DNA of 64,000 nt. Origin: Bythopirellula sp. (GTDB lineage: Bacteria; Planctomycetota; Planctomycetia; Pirellulales; Lacipirellulaceae). A program made the translations under genes and the position numbers. A model generated the notes under the pieces. It was not told the origin of the DNA and ran no database searches. It saw only the letters and a list, made by a program, of their open reading frames with translations. Shown here in pieces: positions 58,454 through 64,000 of the stretch. How positions within the stretch are numbered: position 1 is the first letter of the stretch; every line of letters begins with the position of its first letter. The stretch is taken from contig JANQQA010000252.1 in NCBI GenBank assembly GCA_028285205.1, positions 59,465 to 123,464 of the forward strand. The letters run 5' to 3'.

Positions 58454-59521
58454 CTACGACGTAGCCACTCTGTTCTTCGACGAGCGAGTCAGAAGCCACA
58501 GCAGACTCGCGACCATCAGCGACCCCGAGTTCGGTTCCGGCACCGCTGCGACCGCTTCTTGTAGTGGTCCAACGTTTCCGTAGTTGGTTCGCCACTCAGC
58601 CAAGTCGGCGGCACTGTGCGGGTTTGGTGATTCGCCGCGCTGCCAGGCCAGAAAGTCGAAGCCATCGACTCTGCCATCGGCATTGAAATCTCCGGGACCC
58701 GCGAGTGTGATCCAGTTGAAAGGTTCTGGAGTCTGAATATCGGAGAGCGAGACTCCACGAGGCAAGATCAGCGAAAGCCGCGCGCCATTGTTACCAAAAT
58801 AAGCATCGACCGTCGCTTCGAGCCCATCCCCCGTCGCGGCGGCATTGGTCGTAAGTAGCGTACTGAAGGTCAACGACTCGCTCGGATTGAGAGTAATCTC
58901 TGGCATGAGCAGCGATGCATTTACGCCCTGTTCGTTGAACCCGTAGATGATCGGGGCTCCAGAACCAAGCTGAGCCGGATTCGCGAAATTGGTGACGATG
59001 GTCGTCGCGCCGCCGGTGAGGCTGTACGCCAACGAAGCGGAAAAGCCGGCCAGATGCTGTTGACCGTTGTGATTGACGATGAGATTTGCGTTCGCCGAGG
59101 TACTGCTGCTACCGTTGAACCCTGCAATGTGCGTGTAGCCGACGAGCACGTCCATCCGAAACGCACCAAATGGAATGACGATCGGTGAACTGCTAACGTT
59201 CAAAATGTAGTAGGGCGAACTGGTCTGCGCATAAGCCCACGGGAAACCCGGCAGGTCGTTGTTACTCGAATCAATCTTCGAGAATCCACGGAACGTGCCT
59301 GCCGTGATGTCGGCCTCGGCGACGTAGTTGGGACCGAACAGACTGCCGGCAGGTCCGCTATCGCCGATCGACACTGGGGCTGAATGCAGCATGGCCGGTG
59401 GGCCAAGTTGGATGGACACCGTTCCCGCAAAGCTCGTCGAGTGGGTGGCGAAAACCGCTAGCAAGTACAACGAGTTGGCGACCGCAACACTGACACGAAT
59501 CCGATACCGAGACACATTCAT
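58454..59521 (-). CDS. Exported PEP-CTERM protein with dockerin-like loop
   Basis: 355 residues. Signal region RVSVAVANSLYLLAVFATHS with cleavage near SFA-GT, a beta-rich body with many Ser/Thr/Asn (YYILNVSSSPIVIPFGAFRM, QHLAGFSASLAYSLTGG), a calcium-loop GDFNADGRVDGFDFLAWQRG and WRTNYG (dockerin-like), and the tail VPEPNSGSLMVASLLWLL then SSKNR, a PEP-CTERM signal. The body is a probable surface beta-sandwich; no enzyme motif seen. Confidence 0.85.
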   Translation of the reverse strand: MNVSRYRIRVSVAVANSLYLLAVFATHSTSFAGTVSIQLGPPAMLHSAPVSIGDSGPAGSLFGPNYVAEADITAGTFRGFSKIDSSNNDLPGFPWAYAQTSSPYYILNVSSSPIVIPFGAFRMDVLVGYTHIAGFNGSSSTSANANLIVNHNGQQHLAGFSASLAYSLTGGATTIVTNFANPAQLGSGAPIIYGFNEQGVNASLLMPEITLNPSESLTFSTLLTTNAAATGDGLEATVDAYFGNNGARLSLILPRGVSLSDIQTPEPFNWITLAGPGDFNADGRVDGFDFLAWQRGESPNPHSAADLAEWRTNYGNVGPLQEAVAAVPEPNSGSLMVASLLWLLTRSSKNRVATS

Positions 59522-59837
59522 CGCGTTGACTCCTGTGAGATTCAGCAGGCAATCCGATGGGCCAAATCAACCGCCGGTCAGTCTACCGCGCAGCTTAACT
59601 CGTGCAATCACAGAATTGGGCTAATCTGACGCCAGCTTGGGAGGCCTGCACTGTCGGCAAGTTGGAGCGATCGGCTGCGACGTCCGCTACTGAAGGGTAA
59701 ATCTACCGGAATCGAATTGGTACAATCGCCTTGGCAAATATCGGCAGGACCACGTATTTCTGCCGGCTGCGATCGCAGCAAACGACGGCGGTAGCACTCG
59801 CTCATTCTCTTTTTTTCGCTGTTTTCTCAGATTCACT
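59522..59837. other. Divergent intergenic region
   Basis: Between the PEP-CTERM gene (minus) and the sigma factor (plus). TACAAT at 59721-59726 may be a -10 for the sigma operon. Nothing else recognised. Confidence 0.4.
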
Positions 59838-60461
59838 TTGACCTCCGCACGCCTAAAACGTCTGTACCTGGTAGCAGCGCCCGGCTCGGAGCTTGCCGCG
59901 CGTGACTCAGCGACGGCTTTCTCGAAGCGAGTGGCGACGGATCAGGCAGTGGATACGCAACTCGACGCAACGCTCGCTGCTCACGTCGACAGCGTGTATC
60001 GCTACGCCTTACGGATCACGGGCAATGTCGAACAGGCGGAGGAACTGACACAGGAAACGATGTTGCGTGGTTGGCGAAATCGCAGATCACTCAAGGACCC
60101 GACCGTAGCGAAAAGCTGGCTACTACGAATCGCCACGAACCTGTGGACCGATGAGATTCGTCGCAGTCAGCGCCGACCACATCAACTGATCGAGCCCTCA
60201 ACGATTCCCAATCCCAACCCGAAGTCGACACCGGAACAACAAGAAAGCGCCCGGCAAGCGCTGGCAGCACTCGACCAGTTGCCACCCCGGCAACGACAAG
60301 TCATGCACCTGATCACCATCGAACAACTCTCTCACGCTGAGGTCGCCAAGGTCTTAGCGATCACAGCCGCAGCGGTGAAAGCCAATCTCGCCGCCGCGCG
60401 CAAGACCCTACGCACACAACTGAAGGACGTCTACAAGGAACATCAGGGGAACAAGACGTGA
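59838..60461 (+). CDS. ECF-type RNA polymerase sigma factor
   Basis: 207 residues from a TTG at 59838; a GTG at 59931 (VATDQAVDTQL) would give 176 residues, closer to the usual ECF length, and is a real alternative. Region 2: LAAHVDSVYRYALRITGNVEQAEELTQETML and LLRIATNLWTDEIRRSQRR; region 4: ALDQLPPRQRQVMHLITIEQLSHAEVAKVLAIT. It directs RNA polymerase to promoters under an extracytoplasmic signal. Its stop overlaps the anti-sigma start by 4 bp (GTGA). Confidence 0.9.
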   Translation: MTSARLKRLYLVAAPGSELAARDSATAFSKRVATDQAVDTQLDATLAAHVDSVYRYALRITGNVEQAEELTQETMLRGWRNRRSLKDPTVAKSWLLRIATNLWTDEIRRSQRRPHQLIEPSTIPNPNPKSTPEQQESARQALAALDQLPPRQRQVMHLITIEQLSHAEVAKVLAITAAAVKANLAAARKTLRTQLKDVYKEHQGNKT

Positions 60462-60991
60462 AGAACCACGAATGCGAGCAGCTGGAAGCCTACCTGGCCG
60501 ACGAACTTAATGACACGACTGCCGCGGACTTTCTCGCGCACCTCGAAGTCTGCGCATCGTGTCGAGCCGAGGCCGACCAGCAGGCTTGGCTCGATCAGCT
60601 GCTGCACGACGCCGGCACAATCACGACTGCCGCTCCCGATGTATTGTGGGAAGTCGAAGACCAGATCTCTCATGCGCGGCGGAAGCAACGTCGGATGTAC
60701 GGCATGTCAACACTATTGGCCGCGGCGTCACTCTTGCTTGCTGTCGGACTGCGGCGCGATCCGGGCCCTACACCCGCGCCAAAGTTTGAAGCCAATCGCC
60801 AATCACCGGCCGCGCCCGTCGCGACGTTCACCGGCGCGGAAGACGTGATCGTTATCCAACACGAGAGCCCGTACCCGAACGTGACGATTGTCCAAGTCTA
60901 TCCCACCGTCGACGCGTCACGGCGCAGAGAACGTAATTCGGAGCGGATTCTATTACCAGCAACCAACATTCTTCGAGGAGATGCGTCATGA
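60458..60991 (+). CDS. Membrane anti-sigma factor with zinc-finger (zf-HC2) domain
   Basis: 177 residues, GTG start. Residues 1-45 form a zinc-binding anti-sigma domain with His-x-x-x-Cys-x-x-Cys in HLEVCASC. One membrane helix (MSTLLAAASLLLAVGL, near 83-98) connects to a periplasmic tail ending VTIVQVYPTVDASRR. Binds the upstream sigma factor; 4-bp overlaps on both sides (GTGA, ATGA) mean tight translational coupling. Confidence 0.88.
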   Translation: MKNHECEQLEAYLADELNDTTAADFLAHLEVCASCRAEADQQAWLDQLLHDAGTITTAAPDVLWEVEDQISHARRKQRRMYGMSTLLAAASLLLAVGLRRDPGPTPAPKFEANRQSPAAPVATFTGAEDVIVIQHESPYPNVTIVQVYPTVDASRRRERNSERILLPATNILRGDAS

Positions 60992-61929
60992 ATTATCGAA
61001 CTGCACAAACAAGACGATGCGTGGGCCTGACGCTGATTATTGCCCTGCTGGCAACTACTCCTGTCGCAGGTCAGTTTGGTGGAGGCGAAGTAAGCGACTG
61101 GGAGAAACGACTTACCAAGCTTGAATCCAAGGTCAATCACATCGGCAAATGGATGAACAAGCTAAAGGAGTCGCCACTAGGAAGCAGCGAAGAACCGGAA
61201 GTCAAAGTATTTCGGCTGCAGTACACAACAGCTCCAGTGGTTGCTCAGAACTTACAAATCTTGCTTGGCGAAGAGGGCTATCGCTTGGCGATTGACGAGA
61301 ACTCTAACGTATTAATTGTTTCCGCACCCCCAGCAACGAGCCAACGGATAGAGGCAGTGATCCGCGCAATCGATATCGCTCCCGCCACGAGCGACGGTTC
61401 CGATTCGGCGGATCGAAGCACGCTTGGGCCAAAGTCTCTCATGGTCCGCATCTTCTGGCTTTCCCAGGGTCAAGCAGATAGTGATTCGCCTCCAGCTGCC
61501 GACTATCTCCCCGGGTCTGTGATTGATGCATTAACGCGCGTCGGCCTGACGGAAGCGTATGTGGTATCCCAGAGCAATTCGACGGTCGCATTCGACACTG
61601 ACAGCAAATCTCGATTCAACGTTGGGGATTACCCGGTACGAGTGGACGGGCAGCTGCAAACGGTCAATGCCCAAGGAGAGATTACAGTGTTCGACGAAAA
61701 CTCCATGCGACTAGAAATCGACACTTACACTACGCGCGAGGTTTCCGTAAACAAGCAACTTGAATTCGTGCAAGAAAACGAAATCCATGGCTCGATCGTA
61801 GCACCAATAGGGCATTTCTCCGTCTTAGGCACAACCAACTATTCTCCCACGAAGGCAGGCACCGTCAAGAAAGGCGCTTTGGTGATCCAAATGCTCGACG
61901 CACAAACGTTCTCAGCCGGAAGCGAATAG
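60988..61929 (+). CDS. Exported protein with secretin N-like (STN) domain
   Basis: 313 residues with signal peptide CVGLTLIIALLATTPVAG. A short helical segment LTKLESKVNHIGKWMNKLKE precedes VFRLQYTTAPVVAQNLQILL, an STN/secretin N0-N1-like repeat ending IVSAPPATSQRIEAVIRAID. The second half (about 150-313) is beta-rich, with LMVRIFWLSQG and a repeated E-x-E-H-G-S-I-V pattern, no family recognised. Third gene of the sigma operon with ATGA overlap; it is the likely envelope element linked to the signal. Confidence 0.82.
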   Translation: MNYRTAQTRRCVGLTLIIALLATTPVAGQFGGGEVSDWEKRLTKLESKVNHIGKWMNKLKESPLGSSEEPEVKVFRLQYTTAPVVAQNLQILLGEEGYRLAIDENSNVLIVSAPPATSQRIEAVIRAIDIAPATSDGSDSADRSTLGPKSLMVRIFWLSQGQADSDSPPAADYLPGSVIDALTRVGLTEAYVVSQSNSTVAFDTDSKSRFNVGDYPVRVDGQLQTVNAQGEITVFDENSMRLEIDTYTTREVSVNKQLEFVQENEIHGSIVAPIGHFSVLGTTNYSPTKAGTVKKGALVIQMLDAQTFSAGSE

Positions 61930-61980
61930 AGTGAGCAGGGCGCGATGCATTGAAGTGAAATCGGACCGCAACCACGTTTT

Positions 61981-62009
61981 GGTGCGATTACGCTTTGCTT
62001 CATCGCACC
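61981..62009. repeat. GGTGCGAT hairpin repeat, copy 1
   Basis: GGTGCGAT and ATCGCACC, perfect 8-bp arms with a 13-nt centre, total 29 bp, followed by CTAC. It occurs just after the stop of the small lipoprotein gene. Confidence 0.65.
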
Positions 62010-62017
62010 CTACTTAA

Positions 62018-62293
62018 CTAGTTATTGGCAAAAGCTTTGGCCATCGCGGGATTACGATCGGGGTTGTCGCGCCAGTATTGCTTCCACTGCTCTTCTTGAT
62101 GCTCACGCCGAGTTCGCTCAAGGTCGCACTCATCGTCATCGTCCAACAGGCCGTTCAGAATGCCTTGCGCGACAAATCCGGTCGTGGCGAACGTCGCAGT
62201 CTTTGCCATCTGTCCCAAACGCCTTGCCGGCGTGCAGCCGCATAGGCAGCAAACGACCGCAAGTGAGAGAGTAATATGTCTCAGCGTATTCAT
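62018..62293 (-). CDS. Small lipoprotein
   Basis: 91 residues. MNTLRHITLSLAVVCCLCGC is a lipoprotein signal peptide with lipobox LCGC. The rest, FATTGFVAQGILNGLLDDDDECDLERTRREHQ, is a short amphipathic helix followed by an acidic turn and a charged helix. No family recognised. It is enclosed by two hairpin repeats of the same type. Confidence 0.7.
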   Translation of the reverse strand: MNTLRHITLSLAVVCCLCGCTPARRLGQMAKTATFATTGFVAQGILNGLLDDDDECDLERTRREHQEEQWKQYWRDNPDRNPAMAKAFANN

Positions 62294-62416
62294 AAGATTA
62301 GCCGCTCGGGCAAGACGAATTGTGACGTTGGGTACGAAAGAGAGCCGGGTCCGTCAATAGAGCCCGTAGACAGCGATGCATGCAAAGGACCGAATCAGAA
62401 CGTCAGTAGTTAGTAT

Positions 62417-62445
62417 GGTGGGATGGAATGAAGTGGAATCGCACC
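62417..62445. repeat. GGTGCGAT hairpin repeat, copy 2 (inverted relative to copy 1)
   Basis: GGTGGGAT and ATCGCACC, one mismatch, same 29-bp length as copy 1 and also followed by CTAC. The reverse complement of copy 1 matches it at about 22 of 29 positions. Confidence 0.6.
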
Positions 62446-62456
62446 CTACACATAAT

Positions 62457-62488
62457 AAAAAAAACCGCGACCCAACTGGGCCGCGGTT
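62457..62488 (-). terminator. Rho-independent terminator of clpC
   Basis: On the minus strand AACCGCG, one mismatch and GGG pair with CCC and CGCGGTT, followed by a run of eight T. It lies 28 bp after the clpC stop. Confidence 0.92.
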
Positions 62489-62516
62489 CGTTAGCTCTCA
62501 AGTTATCGAAAGAAGC

Positions 62517-64000
62517 TTAGCCTTCTTCTGACGGCGAATCGTCGCCGCCTTCGGCGCCTTCGGCGGCGGCACCCGCACCGACCGGTTCGGGCTCGGGCTC
62601 TTTGGTCGTGAGACCTTCAAACTCGAGTTGCTTCTTGCCGCCGACCTTTTTGACGGACACCTTGATCAAGTCCTTGCCGCTGAACTCGCCCTTGAGCAGT
62701 TCTTCGGCAAGTGGATCTTCGATGAACGATTCGATCGAACGACGGAGCGGACGGGCACCGTAGTCGGTGTTCGAGCCCTTCTTGATGAGGAACTCTTTCG
62801 CCTCGTCGGATAGTTCGATTTCCAAACCACGCTCCTTCAGGCGGCCGCGGATCTTGGCAAGTTCCAGGTCGACCACCTCTTTCAAATCGTCGGTCGTCAG
62901 GTGACGGAAGACGATGATGTCGTTTACGCGATTGATGAACTCGGGACGGAAGACCTTTTCGATCTCCTCGGTCACGCGAGTCTTCATGCTATCGTACGAG
63001 GCGTCGTCGTCGGGCTTCTGGAAGCCAAACGCCGCTTCGTTCTTGATCGCGTCCGCACCAGCGTTGGTGGTCATGATCAAGATCACGTTGCGGAAGTCGA
63101 CACTGCGGCCGAAGCTATCGGTCAGGCGTCCCTCTTCCATCAACTGCAACAGCATGTTGAACACTTCGGGGTGAGCCTTCTCGATCTCGTCGAGCAACAC
63201 CACCGCGTACGGACGACGGCGAATCTGCTCGGTGAGCTGGCCACCCTCTTCGTAACCGACGTAGCCGGGAGGCGCACCGATCAGACGGCTGACGTTGTGC
63301 TTCTCCATGTACTCAGACATGTCGATCTGAATGAGGGCTTCCTCGTCGCCGAACATGAACTCGGCCAGTGCCTTAGCCAGCAAAGTCTTACCCACACCGG
63401 TCGGACCTGCGAACACGAAGCAGCCGGTCGGACGCTTCGGATCTTGCAGACCACTGCGGCTGCGACGCACGGCTTTGGCAATCGCGTTGATCGCTTCGTT
63501 CTGGCTGATCACGCTCTCGTGCAGCTCGTCTTCCATGTTCATCAGACGCAACGTGTCTTCGGTGCTCATACGGGTGAGCGGGATGCCGGTCATCTTCGAG
63601 ACAACCTCGGCGATCACATCTTCGTCGACCACGCCGCCATTTTCGCGTGACTTCTCACGCCACTCCTTGGTGATCTGCTGCTTTTTCTTCTTCAGCTTAT
63701 CGGCGGAGTCACGCAGCGAAGCGGCCTTCTCGAAATCCTGATTCGCGACGGCTTCCTCTTTTTCTTTGTTGAGCTGCTCGACTTCGTCGTCGATCTCTTT
63801 GAGGTTGGGCGGCTTGCTCATCGTCTTCAGTCGCACGCGAGCACCGGCTTCGTCGATCACGTCGATCGCCTTGTCGGGCAAGCACCGACCGGTGATGTAA
63901 CGATCGGAAAGCTCGACCGCCGATTTGATCGCGTCGTCAGTGATTTGCACACGGTGGTGCTCTTCGTAACGATCGCGTAGCCCCTTGAGGATCTCGACCG
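62517..64000 (-). CDS. clpC: ClpC ATPase subunit of Clp protease (3' part only)
   Basis: The frame enters from the right edge; about 494 C-terminal residues are seen, starting VEILKGLRDRYEEHHRVQIT at the end of the first AAA domain. Then a UVR-like helical hairpin (LNKEKEEAVANQDFEKAASL), and a complete second AAA+ domain with Walker A GPTGVGKTLLAK, Walker B VVLLDEIEKAHPE, sensor LIMTTNAGAD and arginine finger region RPEFINRVNDIIVF. The C-terminus is an acidic/Ala tail EPEPVGAGAAAEGAEGG. ClpC unfolds proteins for ClpP in the cytoplasm. The alternative, ClpB, is excluded by the UVR-like insert and its position. Confidence 0.93.
   Translation of the reverse strand, partial: VEILKGLRDRYEEHHRVQITDDAIKSAVELSDRYITGRCLPDKAIDVIDEAGARVRLKTMSKPPNLKEIDDEVEQLNKEKEEAVANQDFEKAASLRDSADKLKKKKQQITKEWREKSRENGGVVDEDVIAEVVSKMTGIPLTRMSTEDTLRLMNMEDELHESVISQNEAINAIAKAVRRSRSGLQDPKRPTGCFVFAGPTGVGKTLLAKALAEFMFGDEEALIQIDMSEYMEKHNVSRLIGAPPGYVGYEEGGQLTEQIRRRPYAVVLLDEIEKAHPEVFNMLLQLMEEGRLTDSFGRSVDFRNVILIMTTNAGADAIKNEAAFGFQKPDDDASYDSMKTRVTEEIEKVFRPEFINRVNDIIVFRHLTTDDLKEVVDLELAKIRGRLKERGLEIELSDEAKEFLIKKGSNTDYGARPLRRSIESFIEDPLAEELLKGEFSGKDLIKVSVKKVGGKKQLEFEGLTTKEPEPEPVGAGAAAEGAEGGDDSPSEEG

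Noticed and set aside
62901..63650. 249-codon plus-strand frame
   Set aside because: Antisense to clpC; the composition of His, Leu and Val follows from antisense of a conserved AAA domain.

Overview
The window is a high-GC bacterial chromosome segment that reads as a planctomycete, most likely from the Pirellulales. The indicators are three DUF1559 pseudopilin-like proteins with the FTLVELLVV amino terminus, several exported proteins ending in a PEP-CTERM sorting signal (two with dockerin-like calcium loops just before it), small proteins with an RF-x-x-RTL membrane anchor, a squalene-cyclase-repeat secreted protein, and many short monocistronic genes on alternating strands. No rRNA, tRNA, CRISPR array, intact transposase or phage gene was seen. 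The genus is inference.

Layout. 1-2 kb: the end of a rhodanese/DUF2892 membrane protein and a CoA-disulfide-reductase-like flavoprotein with its own rhodanese domain (sulfur/thiol redox). 2-10 kb: scattered methyltransferases, a class-C-like serine hydrolase, hypothetical proteins, a TrpF-like barrel protein, and repeat-rich intergenic DNA. 10-16 kb: an OprB-type porin, an M19 dipeptidase-like protein, a periplasmic amidohydrolase and a BBP2-type porin, which may form an import and hydrolysis set. 16-20 kb: a PPDK/PPS regulatory kinase-phosphatase and two DUF1559 genes, one paired with a transthyretin-like lipoprotein.

20.4-29.9 kb is the most notable region: a tight five-gene minus-strand operon of circularly permuted ATP-grasp, alpha-E, transglutaminase-DUF2126, ATP-grasp/alpha-E fusion and a second transglutaminase. 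These families are predicted to make and cleave an uncharacterised peptide or amide product. The Anbu proteasome-like subunit often found with them is not in this window.

30-38 kb: PEP-CTERM proteins, ilvD, an AT-rich glycosidase-like gene that looks acquired, small hypothetical genes and degenerate dispersed repeats. 38-49 kb: DUF3179 protein, S10 carboxypeptidase, SDR, MoxR-like AAA ATPase, beta-propeller, haem peroxidase with PEP-CTERM tail, PP2C phosphatase and a PEGA lipoprotein. 49.5-50.0 kb: a promoter-to-terminator unit without a long reading frame (candidate ncRNA or gene remnant). 50-64 kb: aldo-keto reductase, squalene-cyclase-repeat protein, zinc ribbon, PEP-CTERM/dockerin-like proteins, an MlaD-MlaF-MlaE lipid-transport operon, a third DUF1559, an ECF sigma/anti-sigma/STN-domain operon, a small lipoprotein between two hairpin repeats, and the 3' part of clpC with its terminator.

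Start codons were re-chosen where a downstream ATG had a better ribosome binding site, signal peptide or family-length fit; these choices are stated per gene. All functional names come from reading motifs by eye; no database search was possible.
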